From contig JBFHES010000051.1 of NCBI GenBank assembly GCA_041584015.1, forward strand, positions 1 through 19,727: a stretch of DNA of 19,727 bases. The letters are read 5' to 3'. This stretch comes from JBFHES01 sp041584015. GTDB lineage: Bacteria > Bacteroidota > Bacteroidia > Bacteroidales > M50B96. Positions 7,419 through 16,700 of this stretch are shown piece by piece. Both the position numbers and the translations under genes were made by a program. The first letter of the stretch is position 1. Every line of letters begins with the position of its first letter. The notes under the pieces were generated by a model that had not been told where the DNA came from, ran no database searches, and saw nothing but the letters and a program-made list of their open reading frames with translations.

Positions 7419-8525
7419 ATGAAACGATTCATAGCATTTTTACGGAAGGAATTTCTACACATATTCCGCGATTCGCGAACAATGATTATCCTGTTTGGGA
7501 TGCCCATTGCGCAATTGCTCATATTCGGTTTTGTTATCTCCAACGAAATCAGGGATGCAAACATTTCTATTCTGGATAAATCCAACGACTACCATACACA
7601 AAAAATAACTCAGAAAATTTTGTCATCTGGCTATTTTCACCTGCAAAACAAGCTAACATCTGACAGCCAAATAGAAGATGAGTTTACTTCCGGAAAATCG
7701 AAACTTGTGCTGGTTTTTGAACAGAACTTTGCTCAGCAGCTGGAATCTAAAGGCAGCGCCGAGCTGCAAATCATTGCTGATGCATCAGACCCAAACTCAG
7801 CAGAAATTCTCTCGAACTATACCCGCGGAATTGTTAACTCTTATTTAGCCGAACTCAACCCGGATCAAGGACAAACCTTTATTGTTGATCCATTGGTACG
7901 GATGATTTTTAACCCGGGACTAAAAGGAGTGTTCATGTTTGTACCCGGTACAATGGCCTTGATCTTAATGCTTATTTCGGCAATGATGACTTCCATTACT
8001 ATTGCCCGCGAAAAAGAAATGGGAACCATGGAAGTTCTATTGGTATCACCACTTAAACCTATTCAAATAATACTTGGCAAAGTTGCACCTTACTTTGTGT
8101 TATCTGTCATCAACACCGTTGTAATATTAGTACTCAGTTATTTTGTATTTAAGTTACCACTTAACGGTAGCTTAATTCTTCTCATGTTGGAATGCATGCT
8201 GTTTATTCTGCTCGCGCTCACCCTCGGCATATTTATTTCAACCAAAGCGCCATCGCAACAAGTGGCTATGTTCATCTCTATTTTCGCGTTGATGCTTCCA
8301 ACCCTGCTGTTATCCGGATTTATTTTCCCAATTGAAAACATGCCAAAAGCATTGCAGTACTTAAGTTTAATAATGCCTCCGCGTTGGTTTATCGTGATTG
8401 TTAAAAACATAATGATTAAAGGCACCGGATTCCTTTTTGTGTGGAAAGAGACCCTCATTTTAGTTGGGATAACTATGCTGTTAATTATTGCCAGTGTTAA
8501 GAATTTCAAACTCAGATTAGAATAA
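7419..8525 (+). CDS. ABC-2 type transporter permease (YbhS/YbhR-like), first subunit
   Basis: A 368-residue ABC-2 family permease. Topology: a cytoplasmic amphipathic N-terminus (MKRFIAFLRKEFLHIFRDSR), transmembrane helix 1 at about 21-41, a large extracytoplasmic domain at about 42-165, and five C-terminal helices beginning with GVFMFVPGTMALILMLISAM. The loop IAREKEMGTMEVLLVSPLKP after the second helix is the conserved ABC-2 coupling region, and SGFIFPIENMPKALQYLSLI is the family motif before the last helix. An upstream in-frame TTG at 7395 would add eight residues, but the ATG at 7419 gives the typical start and is preferred. It should form a heterodimeric pore with the next gene product, powered by the ATPase pair. 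The substrate cannot be told from the sequence. Confidence 0.93.
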   Translation: MKRFIAFLRKEFLHIFRDSRTMIILFGMPIAQLLIFGFVISNEIRDANISILDKSNDYHTQKITQKILSSGYFHLQNKLTSDSQIEDEFTSGKSKLVLVFEQNFAQQLESKGSAELQIIADASDPNSAEILSNYTRGIVNSYLAELNPDQGQTFIVDPLVRMIFNPGLKGVFMFVPGTMALILMLISAMMTSITIAREKEMGTMEVLLVSPLKPIQIILGKVAPYFVLSVINTVVILVLSYFVFKLPLNGSLILLMLECMLFILLALTLGIFISTKAPSQQVAMFISIFALMLPTLLLSGFIFPIENMPKALQYLSLIMPPRWFIVIVKNIMIKGTGFLFVWKETLILVGITMLLIIASVKNFKLRLE

Positions 8526-8527
8526 AC

Positions 8528-9646
8528 ATGAGAACCATTTTCTTCATATTACAGAAAGAGTTTATCCAGATTTTCAGGAATAAAACCATGCTGCCCATCA
8601 TTTTTATTTTGCCTGTTGTGCAATTACTTATTCTGGTTTTTGCGGCTACACTGGAAATGCAGCATATAAAAGTTCGTGTGGTTGATTTAGATAATTCATC
8701 GGCATCCAGGAACATTATTCAGAAATTTAATGCCTCTCCATTTTACGATATTAATGGCTATGATTATTCTATTGATGAATCCTACCACGCCTTCTATGAA
8801 AATAGCGCCGATGTAATAATTGTATTTCCGGCAGGTTTGGAAAAAGACATTTATCGACAGAATGACCCGCAAGTACAATTTTTAGTAAATGCTGTAAATG
8901 GCATGACGGCAGGTTTGGTATACTCTTATTCCTCCCAGATTTTGGGCAGCTATAACAAAGAACTCATCCCCAAATTCCTATCAGCAGATTTGGCCGGCAA
9001 CTTTAAGCAAATAGAAATTAAGCAACGTTTTTGGTATAATCCCGGCTTAAACTACAAACACTTTATGGTTCCGGGAATACTTGTAATGTTAGTGACACTT
9101 ATCGGAACATTTTTAACCGCTTTTAATATTGTTCGCGAAAAAGAGGTTGGTACCATTGAGCAAATTAACGTAACACCCATCAAAAAATTTCAGTTCATGA
9201 TGGGCAAACTCATTCCATTTTTGCTAATTGGTTTATTCGAGCTAGCCCTTGGTTTGGTCATCGGGAAGATAATATTTGATATTCCAATGCTAGGCAGCCT
9301 GCTGGTATTATTTGCATTTGCCTTTGTGTACTTAATTCTTGTACTAGCCTTAGGCTTACTCCTTGCAACAGTTTCACATACCTTGCAACAAGTTATGTTT
9401 ATGGCATTCTTTTTTATGATTGTTTTTGTATTGATGAGCGGCCTGTTTACGCCAATTGAAACCATGCCATCCTGGGCACAAATGATCAATTACATCAACC
9501 CAATGGCTTACTTTATGAAAGTCAACCGTATGATCTTACTTAAAGGTTCAGGCTTTATGGATATATGGCGTGAGTTTGCAATAGTGGGTGGCTATGGACT
9601 AACAATACTTACCATTGCCGTCTCAAAATATAGCAAAACCAATTAG
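8528..9646 (+). CDS. ABC-2 type transporter permease (YbhS/YbhR-like), second subunit
   Basis: A 372-residue ABC-2 permease with the same plan as its neighbour: N-terminal amphipathic segment (ILQKEFIQIFRNKTM), first membrane helix at about 21-40, an extracytoplasmic domain containing VRVVDLDNSSASRNI, then five C-terminal helices from HFMVPGILVMLVTLIGTFLTA. The coupling segment IVREKEVGTIEQINVTPIKK and the motif SGLFTPIETMPSWAQMINYI are both present. The two permeases are clearly paralogous and form a pair like YbhS and YbhR. The gene begins 2 bp after the previous stop and is the last gene of the operon; a strong hairpin follows 47 bp after its stop codon. Confidence 0.93.
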   Translation: MRTIFFILQKEFIQIFRNKTMLPIIFILPVVQLLILVFAATLEMQHIKVRVVDLDNSSASRNIIQKFNASPFYDINGYDYSIDESYHAFYENSADVIIVFPAGLEKDIYRQNDPQVQFLVNAVNGMTAGLVYSYSSQILGSYNKELIPKFLSADLAGNFKQIEIKQRFWYNPGLNYKHFMVPGILVMLVTLIGTFLTAFNIVREKEVGTIEQINVTPIKKFQFMMGKLIPFLLIGLFELALGLVIGKIIFDIPMLGSLLVLFAFAFVYLILVLALGLLLATVSHTLQQVMFMAFFFMIVFVLMSGLFTPIETMPSWAQMINYINPMAYFMKVNRMILLKGSGFMDIWREFAIVGGYGLTILTIAVSKYSKTN

Positions 9647-9692
9647 GAGCTACCAGATATACTGACATTAGAAACAAGTATTTTCAGTCAAT

Positions 9693-9728
9693 AAAAAAGA
9701 GGCTACAAATTACATTGCAGCCTCTTTT
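9693..9728. terminator. Bidirectional rho-independent terminator
   Basis: AAAAGAGGCT (9695-9704) pairs perfectly with AGCCTCTTTT (9719-9728), and the stem continues inward with C-A-A against T-T-G after one mismatch. A-rich and T-rich flanks give a U-tract on either strand. It sits between the convergent ends of the efflux operon and the T9SS cargo gene and should terminate both. Confidence 0.85.
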
Positions 9729-9747
9729 CCCCCACCCATCTTCAAAT

Positions 9748-10464
9748 TTATCTCACCACGTTCATTGCCTTTGTAGAAGTATAATCTGAAGTCATTAATT
9801 TATAATAATATGTTCCTGCGGCTAAATCGCTCACATTAAATTCTACCTGATGCTTTCCTGCGGCTAAGTCTTCTGAAAGAAGTTCTCTGATCATCTTACC
9901 ACCTGCTGAATAAATAGCAATCTTAACAGGCTTTTGTGCAGGAATAGAGAATTCTATCTTCGTCATTGAGTTTGCAGGATTAGGAATATTTTGACCTAAT
10001 ACATATTCTCCCTGACCAATGATAAATTCTTCGAGACCAACTTTATCAATAACCGAGATACCATTGGTTTCGTAGATATCATCACCTTGTAACCAGGTCT
10101 TAACTACAATTACATCCTCAGCATTAGACTCATTATGCCATAGTCTTAGCGTATATCTTGTACCTGTTTGAGTTCCTTCTTTATTGCTTGTCGTTTCATC
10201 ATCACCCCAAATAGTTATGGCGCTGTTGCTTCCAAGAAACACCGTGCTACCAACAAGTTTACCATGCTCATTAAAAGCTCCAATCTCATCGCCTACTTCC
10301 GGCACAACGTCCCAGGCTGTTAGAGGTATCCCCAATGTCATATTACTTCCGGTATTTGCAATGCCAGTGTAATGCTTGGTTGGTTTATATTGTACGGTTG
10401 ACTGTCCGAATGAATACACAAACAGAACTGATAAAATCGCTACAAATATTGATTTAAGTTTCAT
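9748..10464 (-). CDS. Small secreted protein with T9SS type A C-terminal sorting domain
   Basis: A 238-residue secreted protein. Residues 1-20 are a Sec signal peptide (MKLKSIFVAILSVLFVYSFG, then Q). Residues about 22-150 form one beta-rich unit containing GDEIGAFNEHGKLVGSTVF (58-76) and AITIWGDDETTSN (82-94). I recognise this pattern from larger Bacteroidota surface proteins, where it often occurs in several copies, but I know no function for it. Residues about 155-238 are a T9SS type A sorting domain: LGQNIPNPANSMTKIEFSIP, VKIAIYSAGGKM, AAGKHQVEFNVSDLAAGTYYYKL and a terminal KAMNVVR. This tail directs export through the T9SS pore and is normally removed at the surface. No catalytic motif is seen. 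It is a single gene with its own promoter and a shared terminator. Confidence 0.88.
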   Translation of the reverse strand: MKLKSIFVAILSVLFVYSFGQSTVQYKPTKHYTGIANTGSNMTLGIPLTAWDVVPEVGDEIGAFNEHGKLVGSTVFLGSNSAITIWGDDETTSNKEGTQTGTRYTLRLWHNESNAEDVIVVKTWLQGDDIYETNGISVIDKVGLEEFIIGQGEYVLGQNIPNPANSMTKIEFSIPAQKPVKIAIYSAGGKMIRELLSEDLAAGKHQVEFNVSDLAAGTYYYKLMTSDYTSTKAMNVVR

Positions 10465-10493
10465 TTTTAGATGGTTTAAATTTCACAACATTT

Positions 10494-10525
10494 CAAAGTT
10501 ACATAATTTACATATACTACACCAA
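10494..10525 (-). promoter_or_regulatory. Predicted promoter of the T9SS cargo gene
   Basis: On the minus strand TAACTTTG (10501-10494) matches TAnnTTTG, 29 bp upstream of the ATG at 10464. A weak -33 candidate is TTG at 10525-10523, with a 21-bp spacer. The -7 box is convincing and the -33 box less so. Confidence 0.45.
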
Positions 10526-10589
10526 CTTTGTTATTCTCTCTACGACGTTTAACACATTATTGTTTCAACTTTAACGTATTAAGACAATT

Positions 10590-10605
10590 TCTGTTCAACA
10601 ACAGA
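10590..10605. repeat. Short inverted repeat in the divergent cargo-maeB intergenic region
   Basis: TCTGTT and AACAGA are perfect inverted arms around a 4-bp loop (CAAC). The site lies in the middle of the 228-bp region between the divergently transcribed cargo gene and maeB. It could be a protein binding site or a minor hairpin; there is no further evidence for a function. Confidence 0.3.
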
Positions 10606-10623
10606 TCAATTGGGCTTAAAAGG

Positions 10624-10637
10624 GTGATCATTGTCAC
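10624..10637. promoter_or_regulatory. CRP/FNR-type dyad upstream of maeB
   Basis: GTGATCATTGTCAC has the GTGA-N6-TCAC symmetry of CRP-family binding sites. Its centre (10630.5) lies about 40 bp upstream of the transcription start predicted from the -7 box at 10660-10667, the place where an activator would sit in a class II arrangement. The maeB promoter has no recognisable -33 box, which fits a need for an activator. This is an inference from position and symmetry only. Confidence 0.35.
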
Positions 10638-10659
10638 TAGCCACGTCACAGGATTTGAA

Positions 10660-10667
10660 TAATTTTG
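10660..10667 (+). promoter_or_regulatory. Predicted -7 promoter element of maeB
   Basis: TAATTTTG matches the Bacteroidota -7 consensus TAnnTTTG and lies 25 bp upstream of the ATG at 10693. No TTTG box is found at the expected -33 distance. Confidence 0.45.
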
Positions 10668-10692
10668 TGTGCAACAAAAATTTTACCTAACC

Positions 10693-12972
10693 ATGACTAA
10701 ATTTACAAAACGTGAAGCCCTGGAATATCATGAAAATGATAAGCCGGGTAAAATCGAAGTAATCCCTACCAAACCTTATTCAACGCAACGTGATCTGTCG
10801 CTGGCTTACTCTCCCGGCGTTGCATTTCCTTGCCTTGAGATTGCCGACAACCCTGAAGATGTATATCGATATACTGCCAAGGGTAACCTCGTTGCTGTAA
10901 TCTCAAACGGAACAGCAGTTCTTGGCCTCGGAGACATTGGAGCACTAGCCGGAAAACCGGTTATGGAAGGAAAGGGATTGCTCTTCAAAATTTTTGCAGA
11001 CATTGATGTATTCGATATTGAAGTTGACCTAAAAGATATCGACAAGTTTGTTGAAACGGTAATTGCTATCGCTCCAACCTTTGGCGGTATAAACCTTGAA
11101 GACATTAAAGCACCGGAGTGTTTCGAAATTGAAGACCGACTTAAAGCTGCTCTGGACATTCCGGTAATGCACGACGATCAGCATGGTACGGCTATTATTT
11201 CGGCTGCCGGATTGATTAATGCGCTTGAGCTTGCTGGCAAAGACATGGAAAAAGTAAAGGTAGTTGTAAACGGTGCCGGAGCCGCTGCCGTTTCGTGTAT
11301 TCGTTTATACATAAGCCTTGGCTTAAAACGCGAGAATATTGTTATGTGCGACAGTAAAGGCGTTATTAATGATAAGCGGAAAGACCTTAATAAAATTAAA
11401 GAAGAATTTATAACCAAACGTAACATATCTACTTTAGAAGAGGCCATGAAAGACGCCGATGTCTTCATTGGATTATCAGTGGCTGATGTTATCAACAAAG
11501 AGATGCTTTGGTCGATGAATAAAAATCCGATTGTTTTTGCAATGGCAAATCCAAACCCGGAGATTTCCTATGCCGAGGCTATGAATGCCCGACCTGATAT
11601 TATTTTCGCAACTGGTCGTTCCGATCATCCAAACCAAATAAATAATGTTTTAGGGTTTCCATTTATTTTTAGAGGAGCACTTGATGTAGGAGCAACAAAA
11701 ATTAATGAAGCAATGAAAATTGCTGCCGTATATGCATTGGCCAAACTAGCCAAAGAACCAGTTCCTGAAGAGGTAAACCTTGCCTATCATTCACACAACT
11801 TGGTTTATGGCCCAAGTTACATTATTCCAAAACCACTCGATCCTAGATTAATAACACGCATTGCACCTGCCGTGGCACAAGCAGCCATTGATTCTGGTGT
11901 TGCAAAAAAACCAATCGCCAATTGGGATCTGTATCGCGAAGACTTAAGCAAGCGACTTGGACTGGGAAGCGCCTTGATTCGTCAGATTAAAGCACGCGCC
12001 AAAAAAGATCCAAAGCGTGTTGTGTTTTCTGAAGCTGATCATTACAGAGTGCTTAAATCCGCCGAGATTGTACGAAACGAAGGAATTGCAACTCCAGTAC
12101 TCTTAGGTAATGAAGACAAGATAAATGAGCTTATTCGTGACTATGAGCTTGAATTGAAGAACATTGAAATCATTGATCCTGAAGCAGAAAATCAAGCCAT
12201 TAAGCGAAAAGAATTTGCTAAGATCTTTTACGAAAAACGTCAGCGTAAAGGAATTACCTGGGAAGGAGCACAAAACAACATGTATCGAAGAAGTTATTTT
12301 GCCCCAATGATGGTTGAAACAGGAATGGCAGACGCAATGATTTCTGGAATTAAGAAAAGTTATCCGGAAAGTATCAAACCTGCCTTGCAGTGCATTGGTC
12401 GTCGTAGTGGTGATAATCTGGTTTCAGGAATGTACATCATTAACACAAAAGAAGGACCTATTTTCTTTGCAGACACGACCGTTAACTTAAATCCAACAAC
12501 CGAGCAACTTGTTGAAATCACACTCCAAACGGTTCGAGCAGTTAAAGCATTTCAAATAGAAGCCCGCGTCGCCTTGTTATCTTATTCCAACTTTGGATCC
12601 ATACGAGCTGCCGTGCCAAAACGCATGAGCGATGCCGTAGCAATCCTTCATCGCGATCATCCGGAAATTATTGTTGATGGTGAGATGCAGGCAAACTTCG
12701 CGCTTAATAATGAGATTCTGAACGAGAACTTTCCTTTCTCAAAACTATCGTGTGGCAAAGCAAACGTACTTATATTCCCATATTTAAGTGCCGGTAACAT
12801 TGCTTATAAGCTAATGCAGGAAATGGGCAAGTTCGAAGCCATCGGACCGATTCTGAACGGCATGCAAAAATCTGTTCATATTTTACAGATTGATGCAAGT
12901 GTTGCCGAAATTGTGAACATGGTAACTGTTGCCGTAATTGATGCACAATACGAAGAAAGCATTAAAAAATAG
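10693..12972 (+). CDS. maeB: NADP-dependent malic enzyme with C-terminal phosphotransacetylase-like domain (MaeB type)
   Basis: A 759-residue cytoplasmic enzyme that converts malate and NADP+ to pyruvate, CO2 and NADPH. From the ATG at 10693: the malic N-terminal domain contains AYSPG with Y39, MEGKG with K94, NLEDIK with metal-binding E136 and D137, and DDQHGT with D161 and D162. The dinucleotide-binding domain follows with NGAGAAA (193-199). Residues about 425-755 form a PTA-like domain starting RVVFSEADHYRVLKSAEIV; in MaeB proteins this domain is thought to be regulatory (acetyl-CoA sensing) rather than an active transacetylase. The length matches the large MaeB class. A GTG at 10669 would extend the protein by eight residues but would lie next to the -7 box, so the ATG is preferred. 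It is a single-gene unit closed by a strong terminator. Confidence 0.96.
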   Translation: MTKFTKREALEYHENDKPGKIEVIPTKPYSTQRDLSLAYSPGVAFPCLEIADNPEDVYRYTAKGNLVAVISNGTAVLGLGDIGALAGKPVMEGKGLLFKIFADIDVFDIEVDLKDIDKFVETVIAIAPTFGGINLEDIKAPECFEIEDRLKAALDIPVMHDDQHGTAIISAAGLINALELAGKDMEKVKVVVNGAGAAAVSCIRLYISLGLKRENIVMCDSKGVINDKRKDLNKIKEEFITKRNISTLEEAMKDADVFIGLSVADVINKEMLWSMNKNPIVFAMANPNPEISYAEAMNARPDIIFATGRSDHPNQINNVLGFPFIFRGALDVGATKINEAMKIAAVYALAKLAKEPVPEEVNLAYHSHNLVYGPSYIIPKPLDPRLITRIAPAVAQAAIDSGVAKKPIANWDLYREDLSKRLGLGSALIRQIKARAKKDPKRVVFSEADHYRVLKSAEIVRNEGIATPVLLGNEDKINELIRDYELELKNIEIIDPEAENQAIKRKEFAKIFYEKRQRKGITWEGAQNNMYRRSYFAPMMVETGMADAMISGIKKSYPESIKPALQCIGRRSGDNLVSGMYIINTKEGPIFFADTTVNLNPTTEQLVEITLQTVRAVKAFQIEARVALLSYSNFGSIRAAVPKRMSDAVAILHRDHPEIIVDGEMQANFALNNEILNENFPFSKLSCGKANVLIFPYLSAGNIAYKLMQEMGKFEAIGPILNGMQKSVHILQIDASVAEIVNMVTVAVIDAQYEESIKK

Positions 12973-12979
12973 CATATTG

Positions 12980-13011
12980 AGTCCTTCGGTTGCCAAACTA
13001 ACCGAAGGACT
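12980..13011 (+). terminator. Rho-independent terminator after maeB
   Basis: A perfect 12-bp stem, AGTCCTTCGGTT (12980-12991) with AACCGAAGGACT (13000-13011), encloses an 8-base loop and is followed by TTTCTT. It lies 7 bp after the maeB stop codon and separates maeB from ruvA transcription. Confidence 0.9.
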
Positions 13012-13098
13012 TTTCTTACCTTCCTTCCATCCATACAATTTGAATTGTCCTAACGCCCCGAAATAGCAATAACACAAGGACATAATGAAAATTTTATT

Positions 13099-13106
13099 TA
13101 CTTTTG
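13099..13106 (+). promoter_or_regulatory. Predicted -7 promoter element of ruvA-sprA
   Basis: TACTTTTG fits TAnnTTTG and lies 26 bp upstream of the ruvA ATG. No clear -33 TTTG box is visible at the proper distance. The preceding terminator makes a promoter here necessary, and the 47-bp ruvA-sprA gap suggests that it may serve both genes. Confidence 0.4.
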
Positions 13107-13132
13107 CTGCTTATTTTTCCGAAGGATAAATT

Positions 13133-13714
13133 ATGTACGAATATATAAGCGGTAAACTAGTAAAACTAAGCCCTTCCAATGCCACTGTAGATGCAGCAGG
13201 AATAGGCTATTCCATTGAAATTTCTTTAAACACATATAGCAGTTTAAATGAACGAAAGGAATGTCAGCTATTTATCCATCAGGCAATCCGCGAAGATGCA
13301 CATGTATTGTTTGGCTTCTTTCAAGAATCGGAGCGAGAGATGTTCCGACATTTAATTTCTGTTTCAGGTGTTGGCTCCAACACGGCGCGCATGATGCTTT
13401 CATCAATGAGTACAGCCGAAATTCGCGATGCAATACTTACCGGAAATGTTGCCGTTTTACAAGGAATAAAAGGAATTGGAGCTAAATCGGCACAGCGCAT
13501 CATAGTTGATTTAAAAGACAAGATTGGAAAAGTAGGTCAGGACGCTGAAATTTTTATTTCGCAAAGCAATACTATAAAAGAAGAAGCGTTATCAGCATTA
13601 GTCGCTTTGGGATTTGCAAAAAACATGTCGGAAAAGACATTGTCTAAGGTACTTACTAAAGAACCGAATGCTTCGGTTGAAGACTTGGTTAAGAAGGCAC
13701 TTAAGCAACTTTAG
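13133..13714 (+). CDS. ruvA: Holliday junction branch migration protein RuvA
   Basis: A 193-residue RuvA, the DNA-binding subunit that holds Holliday junctions and recruits the RuvB motor in recombinational repair. The N-terminal OB-fold domain starts MYEYISGKLVKLSPSNATVD and includes GIGYSIEISLNTY. Two helix-hairpin-helix motifs are clear: LISVSGVGSNTARMMLSS (about 80-97) and LQGIKGIGAKSAQRIIVDL (about 109-127). A C-terminal three-helix domain (EEALSALVALGF, about 145-193) is the part that contacts RuvB. The length is normal. GAAGGA sits seven bases before the ATG. It lies 47 bp upstream of sprA; as I recall, ruvA is commonly found beside sprA in Bacteroidota, and there is no known functional link. 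Confidence 0.96.
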   Translation: MYEYISGKLVKLSPSNATVDAAGIGYSIEISLNTYSSLNERKECQLFIHQAIREDAHVLFGFFQESEREMFRHLISVSGVGSNTARMMLSSMSTAEIRDAILTGNVAVLQGIKGIGAKSAQRIIVDLKDKIGKVGQDAEIFISQSNTIKEEALSALVALGFAKNMSEKTLSKVLTKEPNASVEDLVKKALKQL

Positions 13715-13761
13715 ATTGGTTTTTTGTCGAACAATGAATATAATTAAAAGGGTTTTTAGGT

Positions 13762-16700
13762 TTGAATAAATATATCAGATTTTTCATTGTATCAGCGGTA
13801 CTGTTACTAGTATTGGCTGATTTTGGCAATATTCATGCAAGCGATGAATACAGGCAGATAGGGAAAATTGATTGGGGAAAATTAACGATCCTGATTGGTG
13901 ATTCCACCCAACCAGATACAACAGACATAGCACTGCCATACACCTTTCCGGATGAAGGGGATTTTGCCAATGAGAACGATGCTAACAACGCTACCGGTCT
14001 TATCATGGGATTACCATCAAACGTAAAGTCTGATGTGGAATTTGATTCGAGAACAGGAGAATACATTTTTACGCAAAGAGTAGGCGACCTGAATTATCGC
14101 TATCCGGGTTCCATGACAATGGAAGAATACCGCGAGTATGAATTCAACAAATCAGTTAAAGAATATTGGCACCAAAAATTCCGTGGCGAAAGTTTTGCCA
14201 ACCAAACCTCTTTAATTCCAAAGCTACATGTAGGTGGCGAAATATTCGATAAAATATTTGGTAGCAACACCATCAATATTGTACCAACAGGTTCGGCAGA
14301 ACTTATTTTCGGTATAAACATTTCGAACAATGGAAACCCTACCCTTCCTGAAAAATTAAGACGTACTACTACTTTTGATTTCCAGGAAAAAATTCAAATG
14401 AACGTAACTGGTCAGATTGGCGATAAGATGAAAATCCAAACCAATTACAATACCGAGTCGACATTTGATTTTGAGAACAAAATGAACCTTCGTTACGAAG
14501 GAAAGGAAGACGAAATAATTCAGGTAATTGAAGCTGGTGATGTTACACTTCCTTTATCCGGAACATTAATTACAGGTAGCCAGAGTTTGTTCGGTATTAA
14601 AACCGAGCTTAAATTTGGTAAGCTTCGTGTAACTTCTGTTTTCTCACAGCAAAAAGGTGAATCCTCATCCATAGAGGTGGAAGGTGGTGCACAGCTTAAC
14701 GACTTTGAAGTTGAATCAGATGAGTATGAAGCCAACAAACACTTTTTCTTATCACAATTTTTCAAGGATTACTATGATCAGTCATTGAGAACAATGCCTA
14801 TTATTTCATCGGGTATTACAGTTTCTAAAATTGAAGTTTGGGTGACCAACAAAAGTGGTAATTACACAAACGCGCGTAACATAATTGCATTCCTCGACCT
14901 TGGAGAAAGTGCATATCCGGCTGGTGCTCCTTACGGAATGTATCCTGGTAACTCGAACATTTTTAACGATGTTATTGCCAATAATAACATGGAAAATGTT
15001 TTTCCGGATAACAACAGTAACAGCTTGTATGAAACCATGACGACTACCTACGAAGGTATTCGCGACATCAGTCAGATATCAGCAGTATTAAACGATCTGG
15101 GATTAACATCCCTGGAATTTAGATCTGGACAAGATTACGAGAAAATTGAGAAAGCACGAAAGTTGAATGCATCGGAATATTCACTTAACGATAAGCTTGG
15201 TTATGTTTCGCTTAATGGTGCTCTTAACGCCGACGAGGTTTTAGCGGTAGCCTATGAATATACCTATCAAGGAGAAACGCATCGTGTAGGTGAATTCACA
15301 TCCGACGGACCCGCTGATCCGGAGACACTCATTCTTAAATTATTGAAAGGAACATACCTTTCACCAAATATTCGCATGCAATCAGGCGAGAAGCGCTTAA
15401 GCCCAACCTGGGAGCTTATGATGAAAAACATTTATGCCATTGGTGCTTATCAGGTAAACCCTGAAGACTTTGTGCTAAATGTTTTATACCAAAACGATTT
15501 AACCGGTACTGCACTTAACTATATCTCCGAAGGTGCATCACCAGAAGAAGGCGGTATCAACGGTTTACCATTGATTACTGTGTTTAATCTTGATAACCTT
15601 AATTCGAATCTTGATCCATCACCCGATGGTATTTTTGACTTTGTGCAAGGAGTAACCATTAATGCGCAAAATGGTCGAATTATCTTCCCGGTACGCGAGC
15701 CATTCGGTAGCCACCTGCGCGAAGCAATAACCGGAGGAAACTCCGATCTTGATGATATTGCCGATAAATATGCGTATGAGTCTTTGTACGACTCCACAAA
15801 AACATTTGCCAGCCAGCAAACAGAAAAGAATAAGTTCCGATTGAAAGGTACATACATGTCAGCCTCTTCATCGGAGATTAGACTGAATGCATTGAATATT
15901 CCGGAAGGTTCTGTTAAAGTAACAGCTGGAGGAATGCCATTGGTAGAAAACCAGGATTATCAGGTTGACTACACCATGGGTACAGTGAAGATTACTAATC
16001 AGGGCTTGTTAGAATCAGGTACACCAATAAAGATATCATTGGAAAGTAACTCGATGTTTAACATCCAATCGAAAACACTTTTTGGGACACACCTCGATTA
16101 TCGTGTTAACGATGATTTCAATATTGGAGCCACCTTATTAAATCTTACGGAGCGTCCATTAACTTCGAAAGTGAATATTGGTGACGAGCCAATTTCGAAT
16201 ACCATTTGGGGTATTGATGGTAATTACCGTTCGGATGTGCCAATACTAACCAAGTTAGTTGATAAACTTCCGTTCCTAGAAACCAAGGAAATGTCTTCGA
16301 TTCAGGTATATGGTGAATTTGCACATTTAATTCCGGGTCATTCAAAAGCGATTGACGAAAGCGGTACAGCTTACATTGATGATTTTGAAGGAAGCAAAAC
16401 ATCGCTTGACATTAGAAATTACGGTGCCTGGGTTTTAGCAAGTACACCGCAACATCAAGATGATTTCCCTGAGGCACAAACTACCAACGATTTGGGTTAT
16501 GGTTTTAATCGTGCTCGTTTGGCCTGGTATACAATCGACCCATTATTCCTAAGAAACAATACGGCAACACCAGGACATATTGAGAACAATCCTGACTTAC
16601 AATCGAGCCACTTTGTGCGTGAGGTTTTTGAAAAAGAAATTTTCCCTAACAAGGAAACACCAAACGGAATTCCGACAAACATCTCGGTTTTAAACCTTGC

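Noticed and set aside
13085..13129. Tiny frame MKILFTFAAYFSEG just upstream of ruvA, a possible leader peptide.
   Set aside because: The predicted -7 box lies inside it, so it would not be transcribed in full, and there is no attenuator structure after it.
13012..13132. Near-palindrome CAATTTGAATTG between maeB and ruvA.
   Set aside because: Short, AT-rich and expected by chance; it is not at a defined distance from the promoter box.
15519..15857. Minus-strand frames opposite sprA here and at 17060, 18108 and 18651.
   Set aside because: The plus-strand SprA frame is continuous across all of them with recognisable family sequence, so these are shadows.
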